The notes below the pieces were generated by a model, which had not been told where the DNA came from, did no database searches, and was given only the letters and a program-made list of their open reading frames with translations. Shown here in pieces: positions 20,319 to 32,088 of a stretch of DNA of 64,000 bases. A program made the translations under genes and the position numbers. Numbering within the stretch: the first letter of the stretch is position 1; the number at the start of each line of letters is the position of its first letter. Source of the stretch: Diplolepis rosae (lineage: Eukaryota > Arthropoda > Insecta > Hymenoptera > Diplolepididae). The stretch covers positions 558,001-622,000 of the forward strand of contig JAPYXD010000555.1 in assembly GCA_030998225.1 (NCBI GenBank). Direction: 5' to 3'.

Positions 20319-21582
20319 TGTAGACAAAGATATTATAAACCTAGATGCGGCCAATTATAGTTCGGTAGACTTAAATGCAGACGTAACTTTCGGCGTGTTT
20401 TTACCGGTCCCCTCTTGCCTCTCACCACACCGTAGGTTACGATCAAATTAGTTCCTCGAAAGCATTATAGAGGCGCTAAGTCTATCTCCCTGTTACAAGC
20501 CGCGCATGTCCGTATTTCGCGGCGAAGGTGATTGGTTGGTACTTCTCGGAGTAAATCTTTGAAAGGAACCGGGAAAGTCTAATTTATAAAATTACGAAAA
20601 CACTGATTCGTTCAAATAAAGTTTAATATTAAATGCAACCTGATAATTAATTGAGTCTGGGCGCAACAGTTAATACACTAGCCCGACCGCGAGAACAGTT
20701 GATTATTGAAAACGCTACAAGTTCGACGAGTGGACTTGTAGATGAGTCAATTCGCAGGTTCGGTTAAAATCTATCTAACATTCACTCCGCAAAACGCTAC
20801 AAACAATCCTCGTAGCTCACCCCCACGCATCCCCTCTCTCACCAGTTCGCATGCTGGCCCTCGCTTGGCACAGCCCGAGTAAGCGCGACCGGGAAAATCC
20901 GAGTCCGAAGAAACACGAGTCGGAAAATCCCAGCCCTAGCCTCTTGCCTCGGCTACAGGCTTTTTATGATGAAGAAAGTGAAGCTCGAAGAAGGGTAGTA
21001 AAACAGTAAACCCTTCATGAATCATCTTTACTTCCTTCTGGCGACCAGATATACCTTTTCAATGACTCTGTGTGTATTCGAACAACTCGTTTCTGAATAG
21101 ATTCACACAGATGTTTTATGCTTAGTTTTTCTTAGTTACTATGCGTGAATTACTGCTGTAAAATCTTAACTCTATCTTAACTAAATTTATTCTAATCCTA
21201 TCGTCCAGACTCAACTTTCTCATCCTTAAACTATAGCGTACATAATTCAAGTAGAAACTAACAAAGGATTCTTAAAACTAATTTACAATGTTGAGGTCTT
21301 TATTGAAGGCATCTGTTGAACACTCGGACTACTATTATACTAGATACATTATTATTACTATTTAAATTTTACATGGAAAACTAACCAGATTCTATGCTTT
21401 TCCCAAGGTCTCTTTATTACTTCATGTATTCCAGGTTTGTTCGTGACAACCTCTTCAAACAGTCGGAATTTCCCAAATTAGTATTAATTTATTTTATTTT
21501 AAATTGAATAGTCGCGGACAAGTATGGCGCCTTCACATGTGACGTCATACGAGATACGAGCGAGAGGTAGTCGCTCGTAACA
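20319..21582 (-). repeat. Probable 3' LTR region of the truncated Gypsy element
   Basis: On the minus strand the integrase fragment is followed, after a short untranslated stretch, by the purine tract AAGGGTGGAGG at 21583-21593 and then TGTTACGAGCG, a normal LTR start. AATAAA occurs on the minus strand near 21296 and 21412. The far end is uncertain: TG at 20319 is the best candidate and lies 2 bp from the preceding DNA element. No second LTR remains. Confidence 0.4.
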
Positions 21583-21786
21583 CCTCCACCCTTATGGAAA
21601 GATTTTTCGACAGAAAATATCTTTATTTTGACAAAATTAATTATAATTTTGATGCATCTAAACTGGAGAAGATGTAAGAGGGGAAAAAAAGGATTATTAA
21701 AATTGAACAGTAGTTTTTGAACGAGTCCCAGTCGTTCAACTCTCACTCCCCCAACAATTTTTTAATTTTATTTATCTTTCGTTTAG

Positions 21787-22365
21787 TTAGTTTGAATCAT
21801 TTAAATTCCGACCCGGAAAGATTTTAATCGTTTGTGGCCGTAGTCGATTCATGTGAACAATCTTTGTTTTACCGATTTTTAGAGCCAATTCAACGTTGTG
21901 GTTATTAAAAATTTGAATTATTCTATAAGGACCGGAGTATTCATGATCTAACTTGGATGTTTTGACATTTTTCTGAAGGAAGACAGGATCACCTACTTGG
22001 TAAATTTGCGTATTTAACTTTTGATCATAATATTTTTTTGATCGTTCTTTCGCGGCATGAAGTCGCTCCCTAGCTTTTTCTTGAGTTTCTCCTAATTTTT
22101 CTTTTAGCGTTTTTAAGTGCACATCATAGGTTAAAGGAAGTTGTTGTTTTGCGAATTCGGATGGGATTCTAGCTGGCTTACCGAAAATTAGCTCGTGCGG
22201 AGTAAAGCTAGTCCCTTCATGCTTGGAAGTGTTATAGGAGAATAAAGCGAAACGAATCCACCTATCCCAATTCGTTTTCTCACAGTAATTTTTCAAATAC
22301 TGTATTAATACGTGGTGGCTTCTTTCAAGGGATCCTAATGATTGAGGGTGGAATGCAGTTGACTT
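21787..22365 (-). pseudogene. Gypsy integrase C-terminal fragment, 5'-truncated
   Basis: About 195 residues start at KSTAFHPQSLGSLERSHH, with the third catalytic residue E, and run to the end. They include YNTSKHEGTSFTPHELIFG and EYSGPYRI, a GPY/F module. The sequence is close to, but distinct from, the integrase of the 3520-17820 element, so it is a different family. Everything upstream is lost at about 22365, where unrelated Copia-side sequence begins. The residues read before KSTAFH in the open frame do not belong to integrase. Confidence 0.85.
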
Positions 22366-22710
22366 TAAGGGCCGTCTGCGTGCCACATGTTTAGGAAAAT
22401 AGAAGCCTGCATTTTCCACGGACACTCTCCGGCCCAAAAAGGACACTCCGTAACTACAGTGAACCAGTCGAGGCGTGTGATTTCAAGAGTAAACCACCCA
22501 CAAGAGTTCCTTTTGCTTTCACATAAAGTTTCAGTTTCATAGTACAATATTATCATTGAAGACTACATTTATATATATATTTGCAGTGTGTTATATTGCG
22601 TGTATCATTGTGTTACATTTGACATTTTATTCCTAGGTACTGTTTTACTCTGTGTAATTTATGTTTGTCTATAAATAAAGACTCCTTATAAACAGCATAT
22701 ATTAACAACA
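22366..22710 (+). repeat. 5' LTR of the Copia element (left boundary uncertain)
   Basis: It ends ATTAACAACA just before the primer-binding motif. CTATAAATAAAG near 22670 supplies a poly(A) signal. No partner LTR is present to fix the start, which lies somewhere in 22366-22390. Confidence 0.5.
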
Positions 22711-22726
22711 GGTTTATGGGCCCAGA
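22711..22726 (+). other. Primer-binding site of Copia type
   Basis: GGTTTATGGGCCCAGA directly follows the LTR. Drosophila copia primes with an internal fragment of initiator Met-tRNA, and its site has the same ATGGGCCCAG core (established knowledge). Confidence 0.6.
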
Positions 22727-22852
22727 CCCTAGTGCAAATAAAGTGCAAATAAAGGATTGATTAAAGACAGTGATACATATTAAGGACAGTGATAAAACGT
22801 TTTTTGGTGAAAACTGTTTGTGCTGTGAAAGTGAAGTGCAAAAGTTTCTACA

Positions 22853-25800
22853 ATGGCCGATACAAGCTTTCGTTTTGGCATTCAAAAGCTCAACGGCAAA
22901 AATTATCCAATATGAAGTGAAAAAGCTGAACTCATATTGATAAAAGAAAAGGTGTGGGATGTCGCAAGAGACGGTTTGGTAACGCCAGCCGACGCAGCGT
23001 GGACAGAAAAAGACAGCCAAGCTCGTGCAACAATCGGTCTTCTCATCGAAGACAATCAAATGGTGCACATAAGGGGCAAGCGAACCGCGAAAGATGCGTG
23101 GGAAGCACTAAAATCTTATCATCAAAAATCGACGGTGACAAGTAGAGTGTTTTTGCTGAAAAGCATATGCAGATCTGTTTTGAAAGAGGGTGGTGATATG
23201 GAGCAACACATCACCGATTTTCTAAACAATATTAATCAGTTAGCAGCACTCGGTCAACACCTGACAGATGAACTCCAAGCAGCTCTGTTACTTCAAAGTT
23301 TACCAGATTCGTATGACACTTTAGTCACGACTTTGGAAGGTAGACCCGATAAGGATTTAACGGTTGATCTCGTAAAAGGTAAACTGATTGACGAGTACAA
23401 AAAACGTTTAGGGTCGAAGTATACAAAAGAAAATTACGATAGTGAAGCTGCAATGAAGTCAACGTTCAAAAATATAAGTAATGGTTCGCAAAGCAAAAGG
23501 AGTTGTTTTTTCTGCAAGAAGTCTGGGCACTTCAAGAGTGAGTGCATCAAGTATAAGGCTTGGAAAAATAAAGAAAAGGCCAATAAAGCAGCCGAAGAAA
23601 GGCGTCAAGATTTTTGTTTGCTTGCAAGAGATGGAAAAGCGTCCAAAGATGCGTGTTTAACCGTGAAAGAAAGCGACGTTTGGGTCGTCGATTCAGGGGC
23701 AACAAGCCACATGGTAAATACAAAGGATTTCTTCAAAACGTTTGACTCAAACAGGAAGGGCCATGTGCGTCTTGCGGACGACGGAAAATTAGCTGCAGTG
23801 CAAGGGATCGGTTCAGGCTCAATAAAGTGTTCTCTTGGGAAAAGTAAACGAAAAATCGTTGAAATATGTGTTAGCGATGTTTTGTACGTACCGAGTTTAG
23901 GATCGAATTTACTGTCAGTGAAAAAACTTGCGAAGGCCGGACACAAGATTATTTTTCAGGACAACGATTGTTTCATCACGAAAAACGGAGTTCTGCAGGC
24001 CACAGCATGTTTATCGCCAGAATTGTATGAAATAAAAGCAGTAGACAAAGCCTGTATAGCGGAGGCAACTCCAAGCAACACGTCACATGGTATAAATTGT
24101 CAACACGTGTGGCATAGACGTTTCGGTCATCGAGATTTTGGCGCAATAAAGAAACTAGCCGAAAAGGGCCTAGCTACGGGCATTCAGGTAAAAGAATGCG
24201 ACAAAGTAATGGTATGTGAATGTTGTGTAAGAGGGAAAATGGCACGTACGCCTTTTTCGAAAGAGTCTAAACACAAAACACATGCTATACTCGACCTAAT
24301 TCATACGGATGTATGTGGAACAATGCATACAGTTACTCCAAGCCAGAAAAGGTATATTTTAACCATTATAGATGATTTTTCGAGGTATACTTACGTGTAT
24401 TTAATGAGTCATAAGGACGAAGCATCACCGCTCATAAAGGATTTCATTGAAATGGCAAAAACTCAATTTAATACAAGGCCAAAAATCATCCGATCTGATC
24501 GTGGAGGGGAGTACGTAAATACAGATTTACAAACGTATTTAAGGAAAGAAGGAATCGCGATGCAGTGTACGGCACCTTATTCGCCGCAGCAAAACGGAGT
24601 GGCAGAGAGGAAAAACAGGTCATTAATTGAAATGACACGATGCATGCTCATTGACGCGAAACTTGATAAGAAATATTGGGGTGAGGCAGTCGTTCCGGCA
24701 AATTACTTACAAAATAGATTGCCCTCTCGATCTATAGAAAAAACTACTTACGAATTATGGTATTCGAGAAAACCAGACGTTGCGAATTTGCATATTTTTG
24801 GAAGTGAAGCCATGGTGCTTATTCATAAGGAACAACGTAAAAAGCTCGATGATAAGGCTGAAAAATTAATTTTCGTCGGCTATTCTGAGGTATCAAAAGC
24901 TTTTCGTTTTCTAAAATTAAGAACGAATAGAATTAAGATAAGCAGAGATGCAGTTTTTCTCGATAAAGTGACAAAAACTCAGAATAGTGAAGATAGTGGC
25001 GACGAATTAATTTTTACAAAGTGCGAAAAAATTGATCAAAATAATCTGCAAGATATTAGTTTTGATCAAAATAGTGTGTGCAGCAATGACGAATACTTGC
25101 CTACTACGGAAGGGCTTGATGAAAGCAGCTCATCATCAAGTGAAGAAGAAAATAGCCCGAATAATAACACAAAATCGCACGAAAAAGTACAGCAGCCTCA
25201 ATTTAGACGCTCTCAAAGAGAAAACCGTGGTGTACCCCTAGATAGGTATGTAGCAAAATTAGCAAAAGAAGAAAGCGAACCGCGGAGCGCTAAAGAAGCT
25301 TTGTTATCTGAAAATAAAGAAGAATGGAAGAAGTCAATGGATGACGAAATTGAGTCACTGAAAAAAAATAATACATGGGATGTCGTACCAAAGCCACCGG
25401 ATGCAAACATCGTATCGTGCAAGTGGGTTTTTAAAACCAAGCGAAACGCTGAAGGTAACGTCGAGAGGCATAAAGCTAGGCTTGTCGCGCGTGGTTTCTC
25501 GCAAAAATACGGTACCGACTACGACGAAGTTTTTGCCCCTGTCGTAAGACAAACCACTTTTCGTACGCTTTTAACAGTAGCTAGTTATAAAAATATGACT
25601 ATAAAGCATTTTGATGCGAAAACGGCTTTTCTTAACGGACTTCTTAAAGAAAAGATTTTTATGCAGCAGCCTGAAGGCTACATAATATCAGGTAAAGAAG
25701 ATTATGTATGTAGATTGAATAAAGGCATTTACGGTTTAAAGCAAGCTGCCAAGATTTGGAATGATCAGTTAGATAATTTATTAAAAACCTACGGTTTTAT

Positions 25801-26101
25801 TCAAAGCAAAGCAGATTCATGCCTATATACGAAGTTAACTGAAGATGAGATAATTTATTTAATTATCTATGTGGATGATATTTTGATAGCTGCAAAAAGT
25901 GAAGAGAAAATTAATGGAGTTGCAAATTTTTTAATGGAGCAGTTCAACCTTGTCGATCTTGGAAACTTGAAACACTATTTAGGCATCGAAGTGAGTAGAA
26001 ACAAAGATGGTTTTTATTGCATAAAACAAAATAATTACATTAACAAGATAATAAACAGATTCGGTTTGCAAGATGCAAAAATATCTAAAATTCCTTTTTA
26101 A
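22853..26101 (+). pseudogene. Copia gag-pol polyprotein: gag, protease, integrase, RT
   Basis: One frame runs from ATG 22853 (MADTSFRFGIQKLNGKNYPI). It is interrupted by TGA at 22913-22915, where the family usually has Trp, and is then open for 1054 codons from 22937. Order: gag, zinc knuckle CFFCKKSGHFKSEC, protease VVDSGATSHMV, pre-integrase HxxxGH with CECC, integrase core with HTDVCG, RSDRGGEY and the final E in NGVAERKN. RT follows with KARLVARGFSQ, FDAKTAFLNG and the catalytic YVDD. It ends abruptly at SKIPF, TAA, before RNase H. The early stop and missing 3' end make it non-functional. Confidence 0.93.
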
Positions 26102-26297
26102 TTTCTGAAATATTTGTCTGACTCACACTAGTCAGAATGTTTTAAAATCTCATTGTAATTTATGGCTAGTTCTTGTATTTTCTTATTAAAAAAGTGATAA
26201 TTCCACACTTTTCTGAAAAAAAAAATAGATCAATGTTTTTCAAAAAAACTCAAATGAATTGATTTATAAACATTTATAATAAGATGTATAAATAAAT
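26102..26297. other. AT-rich flank between Copia and the large palindrome
   Basis: No gene or repeat boundary is recognised. The Copia 3' portion is missing here. Confidence 0.4.
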
Positions 26298-27800
26298 AAA
26301 TTGCATTTAATGAAATATTTCAAATGAAACAATGACTTTTTGTGCCCTCTTTTGAGGATATTGTTAGAATTTCCTTTTGACACAATTTTACTGAGAATTC
26401 TTATATAAATCAGGATCACCTTCGGTAAGTATACGCTTTATTTCACTATCTGAATCAAAATAAGTGCACTCAGAAAAAAGATTTGATTGAATCAAAGAAA
26501 ATTATTTGCTTGAAAGACTTTCTTTGATTTAAAGAAATGATTTGTTTAAATGAAATAAAATTTGTTTAATTCAAACAAAATGTCTTTAAACAAAATAAAT
26601 ATTTGTTTTAATTTTTCTTCAAAACAAAGAAATTAATTCAATGATATATGGTCAAAGATATAAATTGTTTGATTGAAGGCAGAAATTTATTTGATTCGAA
26701 CAAATATTTATTTGGTCCAAAGATATTTTGTTTGAATCAAAAAAATTTTGTTTCATTAAGGTAGTTTTTATCCACAAAAAGTAAACCTCAGGCAAAAATA
26801 GATAATTTTGCTTTCAAGAATAACAATATTATTATTGAAGACCTATTTTGGAAGAGAAAAGATTAATTTCCATGAAAAAAATTTGAAATACAGAAAAATA
26901 ATTTTATTACTAAATTTTATTTTTGCCCCAACTTTTTTTCTTATCGCTTCTTACCAAATTTTAAAAAATTATGCGATTCTAATAAATCATGAATCATTTT
27001 TTCAGAGAAAAGATTTCCCACAATTTGATAATAATTTATTCACTTTCGAAAATTGGAAATGGTTACGTTGTGGGAAATCTTTTCTCTGAAAAAATGATTC
27101 ATGATTTATTAGAATCGCATATTTTTTTAAAATTTGGTAAGAAGCGATAAGAAAAAAAGTTGGGGCAAAAATAAAATTTAGTAATAAAATTATTTTTCTG
27201 TATTTCAAATTTTTTTCATGGAAATTAATCTTTTCTCTTCCAAAATAGGTCTTCAATAATAATATTGTTATTCTTGAAAGCAAAATTATCTATTTTTGCC
27301 TGAGGTTTACTTTTTGTGGATAAAAACTACCTTAATGAAACAAAATTTTTTTGATTCAAACAAAATATCTTTGGACCAAATAAATATTTGTTCGAATCAA
27401 ATAAATTTCTGCCTTCAATCAAACAATTTATATCTTTGACCATATATCATTGAATTAATTTCTTTGTTTTGAAGAAAAATTAATTTGATTCAAACAAGTA
27501 TTTATTTCGTTTAAAGACATTATGTTTGAATTAAAAATTTTTTATTTCATTTAAACAAATCATTTCTTTAAATCAAAGAAAGTCTTTCAAGCAAATAATT
27601 TTCTTTGATTCAATCAAATCTTTTTTCTGAGTGCACTTATTTTGATTTAGATAGTGAAATAAAGCGTACTTACCGATGGTGATCCTGATTTATATAAGAA
27701 TTCCCAGTAAAATTGTGAGAAAAGGAAATTCTAACAATATCCTCAAAAGAGGGCACAAAAAATAATTGTTTCATTTGAAATATTTCATTAAATGCAATTT
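26298..27800. repeat. 1.5-kb near-perfect palindrome (foldback element)
   Basis: Two arms of about 720 bp are inverted copies around a spacer of about 50 bp near 27020-27070. Each arm starts AAATTGCATTTAATG. An inner boundary, CACTCAGAAAAAAG (26467, mirrored at 27633), resembles the tips of several small elements in this window. The mirrored 93-codon ORFs on the two strands are by-products of the symmetry. One arm has TTTGTTTTAATTTTTC where the other differs slightly, so the arms have begun to diverge. Confidence 0.9.
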
Positions 27801-29499
27801 GAAATGATTTCCATGAATAAATTTCCTAGTTTTCTAAAGTCGGAGGACTATTTCAATTTTTTCGATATATAACTAAAATTACTTTAAATTACATAGATTT
27901 ATTTTAAAAGCCCTTGAAAATCGAGGATATTTTACAATTGGAATTGTTTGCAATTAAAATTTTTGTAAAGAGGAACTACTATAATTATTTGTAGATCTTT
28001 TTATTTAAATATTCCCAACTTATTCAATTTAAAATTGGAAATATTACTATTAAGTAATTTTCAATACCTCATTATTTTTTAATCTGTCCATTTATGATTT
28101 TCTTGTAAGCTTTTAATTAATCACTTGTAAAAAGCACTTATAGCCTTAAAAAAGCCTTTGAAAATTAAAAAAATTTTGATTTCAAACGATTTTATAACTC
28201 CTTTCATTTTTAGATCATTGTATCATTAATTCATCTGATTTACATTGTACTTTTGTAAAATTTCAATAACTGTAATTTAATTTTCATTTGCAAGACTGTA
28301 AGAGTATTGGATTTAAATTCTAAACTCAAAATTTCAATTTCTCATTTCGACCAAAAATATTGACAGTAACAATTTTTCCCTTCATAGATGTACTTTATTA
28401 CCATAAGGTATAGGTAAGAATGAATATTAAATATTTATTTCCTGTAAGTAATTATTTATTTAGTTATTTCATAAATTTCGGGTCGGCTGCAAAGTTTTTC
28501 CTACGTAAGCAAACTTGAAGCTAGGTTTCCACATTTTATCTTTAAAGGAGTGTTTTTATATTCTCATAAAATAGAATTACAAGAAAGGTAATTATGACAG
28601 AATTTATTAATTAAAAATGATTATTATTTTTAAAATTTACATAAAAATGCAATTATTTAATGTTCTGAATTTATAATATTCAAAATCAATTGAGTGAAAT
28701 TAAAGAAAGTTAAAAAATAAAACTACTTGAATACAACAGGTTATGAACCTAACCTCAAATTCTGCATTTAAATTCTACAAACAAATAGTATCGAATAAAT
28801 AGTCCTTGCAGATCACAGACTCGAAAGAATTATTTAACATTTCTTGAAATTCATAAAATTTTTTCACGTCATCAACATTATTTAAGACTTTTTACTAAAT
28901 TTGTCAGCTATCAAATTTTGTAAACAGAAGTCGCCGGGCGAGCAGACGACTAGATGCATAAGACATCGAATCGAAGAAATCGCAGAAACTCAGAAAGTTA
29001 GGGAACGCTTGCTTTTACTTTATTTCGTATATGCTATATATAGACGAAATAAGGAGAGAGCCAAAGTCTCCCGAATATTTCCGAGCATCTCCGTGTTTTC
29101 GAATTCATAAGACACTGCGAGAAACACGCGTCGCCATGGAAACGGCTGAAAGTTGTGAAGAGGGCAGCACCTCGATACCCAAGAAAGAGTGATGTTCTAT
29201 ATATATCGTTCCCCCACTCCGAGGCCACTCGCCGCATCTAGGTTTATAATATCTTTGGTGTAGAGTTCTAAATTTCTGGGACATTTAAAATCCGGTCACG
29301 TTCTCGTGACTGTGACCGTCATTTTAAGACAACTTGAGAATTTACAGAGAATTTAAGAGAATTTTACCTTCAACAATATTTTCTTTATCATTAAATCTTA
29401 TAATATTATAAATTTATTTCCAAACACTATGAATTGCAATAGTGAAGGTTTCATAAAAATAAAACTACGAAAAATGTCAAGTTTTACCGGAATTCAATA
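27801..29499. other. AT-rich intergenic sequence
   Basis: No confident gene. 28900-29260 is less AT-rich, with short ORFs (28901-29110 plus; an 18-codon ORF from ATG 29132), none recognised. GCCGCATCTAGGTTTATAAT at 29229 onward is shared in inverted form with about 20325-20355. Confidence 0.4.
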
Positions 29500-29775
29500 T
29501 CAAAATTTTTTTATAGCCATTATATTAAATTCAAACATAAAGAACAAGTAATTCAAGTTTTCTTCGCATAAATTACGTTTTGATTTAAATAATTGTTTGA
29601 CAGTTTCGGGACAGTTTATGCACTTTTTTAAGTGCTCTACTTGTCGAGTGGCATGCTTTCTGTACACCTGATCACAGTATTTGCACTTGAAAGAAGCTTT
29701 ATTTTGTTTATCAATAATTTTTATAAAATAATTCCTAACTATATTCTTTTTTTTCCCCATTTTTATTGCGCACAT
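29500..29775 (-). pseudogene. BED zinc-finger fragment of a hAT transposase
   Basis: A 91-codon frame; the second Met (MGKKKNIVRNYF, 29760) is the likelier start. FKCKYCDQVYRKHATRQVEH with LKKC gives the C-x2-C...H-x4-C spacing of BED fingers. The NATRxxxHLKKC context is typical of hAT transposases (established). The catalytic domain is absent, and the frame ends in non-homologous sequence after CEENLNYLF. Confidence 0.7.
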
Positions 29776-30035
29776 TACACGAACTTCCAGAACAAAGTAT
29801 TTATCAAAAACAATCTAAAGCTTGAACCGTTACGGAAAAATATTTTTAAATTCTCATAAATTCTCGAAGAGAACATTCATCAGAGAAATTCTCAGTCATA
29901 TTCCTGCTATAAATGGGCAGATCATGACTAGCGCCAACGCAGTGATCTCCTTCACTCGTTTGCCAGCTATGTATTTCGATGTTTCAGTCCCATGCCCAAG
30001 ACTGTAATGTGACTGTAATTATCTTAGGTGACATC

Positions 30036-30334
30036 CATGGAGACTAGATATAAGGAGACCAATCTCTTATGGCCGTACTTCACAAAACACGAAATGAAGT
30101 TCTGCCAAGTACAAAGTTACGAAACTTCCCGATGAGGGAATGTGTGTTCCCTGGGTGCAAAATGGCGACGTCTAATACACGATGCTTATAAACCGTGGAT
30201 GCCACCATTTTGCACCCAGGGAACACACGTGCCCTCATCGGGAAGTTTCCTAACTAAGTACTTGGCAGAACTTCATTTCGTGTTTTATGAAGTACGGCCA
30301 TAAGAGTTTGGTCTCCTTATATCTAGTCTCCATG
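30036..30334. mobile_element. Foldback MITE with CATG ends (P-element-like), copy 2
   Basis: It has the same palindromic structure as 1195-1484, including the inner block GGGAACACAC and the GCAAAATGGCG motif. It is flanked by GTGACATC (30028-30035) and CTGACATC (30335-30342), a 7/8 match to an 8-bp target duplication. Confidence 0.82.
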
Positions 30335-30721
30335 CTGACATCATAGCGACGCTAGCCCTTCAGCAGGCCTACCCGACTCTGTGTAGTAGAAATGGCTGAT
30401 GAGTGAGCTTAGGGAGGGCAGAGAGGGCGGTAGATTAGTTATAAAAGTGGTGGAAGGTGGCGCCAGATGTTTGCGGGTGAGGGACGAAGAGAGGAAAGGA
30501 GATTGCGCCGTCACATTAGCACGCATAAGTGAGGCTATGTTTTAGTTGTGCTAGCATGTTACTTGTCTCTGATTATTATATTTGCAAATAAGTAACAAAA
30601 TGTATTTGTGCTAACGTTTGTATACATTGATGGTTTAAATGTGTGGAATGAAATTTTTAATTGAATATAAATTAAATAATTAATGCAAAATCTAGGCAAT
30701 ATTAAATAGAAAATACGTAAA
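30335..30721. other. Intergenic sequence, no gene recognised
   Basis: A purine-rich stretch (30400-30530) with a 61-codon minus ORF that looks like low-complexity chance sequence. Confidence 0.4.
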
Positions 30722-30912
30722 AATTATTACAGATATTTTTTCATATTTTCTGTTTGATTTTTCCAGAATCTCGCATCAATTTTTCAATTTATGAAAATGT
30801 AATTCAAGAGTGAGAAGTTAATATCAGCTCACTGTTGAATTACATTTTCACAATTTTGGCTTGAATCTTGGTTTTTCCGTAATAAGTAAAAATAAAAAAT
30901 ATCTGTAATTTG
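30722..30912. mobile_element. Small palindromic MITE
   Basis: AAATTATTACAGATATTTTT faces AAAAAATATCTGTAATTT. A TGAAAATGTAATTCAA arm pairs with TTGAATTACATTTTCA around a short loop. No target duplication is evident. Confidence 0.55.
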
Positions 30913-30956
30913 TATTTTTATTTTCAGAAAATATACATAAAACTATTGTATTAACT

Positions 30957-31127
30957 TCAATAAATTTTCTTTTTTTGCGGTGAAAATTGATCGAGCTCAA
31001 ATTTTTTCGAAACTAAGCGAACACTTTGTCGGATCGATATAGCTCTCTTCGGCGTTGTATGCAAGTCTTCTGCAAGTACGTCCTTGCTGGTTCCTGCTTC
31101 TGGGATATCTTCTTCTGATTCTTTTTT
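30957..31127 (-). CDS. Possible terminal coding exon (57 codons) of an unidentified gene
   Basis: The minus strand has a good acceptor, ATATTCCAG, followed in phase 0 by 56 codons and TGA at 30957-30959. The peptide includes EEDIPEAGTSKDVLAEDL, TTPKRAISIRQSVRLVSKKF and ends SPQKKKIY. It is less AT-rich than the flanks. The TPKR and SPxKKKxY style is common in the tails of THAP proteins (weak recollection). It lies 3 kb downstream of a THAP exon whose donor is also phase 0, so the two could be one gene. No exon with the rest of the THAP module was found between them. Confidence 0.4.
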   Translation of the reverse strand, partial: KKESEEDIPEAGTSKDVLAEDLHTTPKRAISIRQSVRLVSKKFELDQFSPQKKKIY

Positions 31128-31517
31128 CTGGAATATAGATTAGAAGCATTTAATTCGCATGAATTTTTGAAATTTATTTCGTAGGTATTTTATTTTTATG
31201 AATTCTAGGTACAATTTAAATAAAAAATCTTTTTCACGGTACTTTTATTTTTCACTTCCTTATCCTTAATTTCTAGCCTTCAAAAAATTAAAATTAATAG
31301 TAACCCTTTTCGTGCTGTTTTTGAAGTTAAGTTTTCCAATAGCTACAATTAATCATGCAGAAATAATTAATGCTTCTCAAATAAAATATTACTCTTCATA
31401 ATACAGGGCTTAAAACGACCTTCAAATAATAAATTTCATATTACGTAAAGTTGGTTCATTTCAATTTAAAATTCGAAAATTTGATGAGATTGAAAAATTC
31501 AGATATCCTATTGTCAG

Positions 31518-32088
31518 CCCTAGAGAACTGGTTGAACGCTAGCTTTACGCTTTAGCGTAAAGCTACCGTAAAGTAGCATTATAACTCATGAATGAGGCAA
31601 AATAAATATTCAAAATGTTTTTATCCTTATTCTACGTTAAAAATAACGTTAAAAGGTAATGGACATATGCAATAGTTTTATTTATTAACGCTAAAAATTT
31701 AAAAAAATATAATACCTGTCATTAAAGGCAGTGCAGTGGTTCATCACTATCCATGTCTTCACCGTCAGGATTGACTATTTGTCAGCATGAGATGAAAGTA
31801 TAGTTGTGTCTCACTCTAACCAAAGGTCAACTTTAACCGTGAAGAGGTTCCACAAAAGGTGAACCACTGCACTGCCTTCAATGACAGATATTGTTTTTTT
31901 AATTTTTAGCGTTAATAAATAAAACTATTGCATATGTCCATTACCTTTTAACGTTATTTTTAACATAAGGATAAAAACATTTTGAATATTTATTTTGCCT
32001 CATTCATGAGTTATAATGCTACTGTACGATAGCTTTACGATAGCTGTACGCTACAGCGTAGAGCTAGCGTTCAGCGAGTTCGCTAGGG
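31518..32088. mobile_element. 571-bp foldback element with CCCTAG tips
   Basis: Tips CCCTAGAGAACTGGTTGAAC and, reversed, CCCTAGCGAACTCGCTGAAC. Arms of about 250 bp then continue, including TAACGTTAAAAGGTAATGG. The right arm has an extra copy of a 12-bp GATAGCTTTAC segment. No target duplication is seen. Confidence 0.75.

Larger units (their letters stand above)
22366..26101 (+). mobile_element. Copia (Ty1-type) retrotransposon, 3'-truncated
   Basis: It consists of a 5' LTR (to 22710), a Copia-type primer site, and one gag-pol frame that stops after the RT. RNase H and the 3' LTR are absent, and AT-rich sequence follows. The left junction replaces the 5' part of a Gypsy integrase. Confidence 0.88.

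Noticed and set aside
20600..20700. Primer-binding-site-like TCTGGGCGCAAC on the plus strand
   Set aside because: No LTR boundary fits it in that orientation, and the neighbouring Gypsy fragment is on the minus strand.
26808..27283. Two near-identical 93-codon ORFs on opposite strands
   Set aside because: They are the same sequence mirrored in the palindrome; no domain, very AT-rich.
29132..29188. 18-codon ORF METAESCEEGSTSIPKKE with a good start context
   Set aside because: Too short, no splice structure or homologue recognised.
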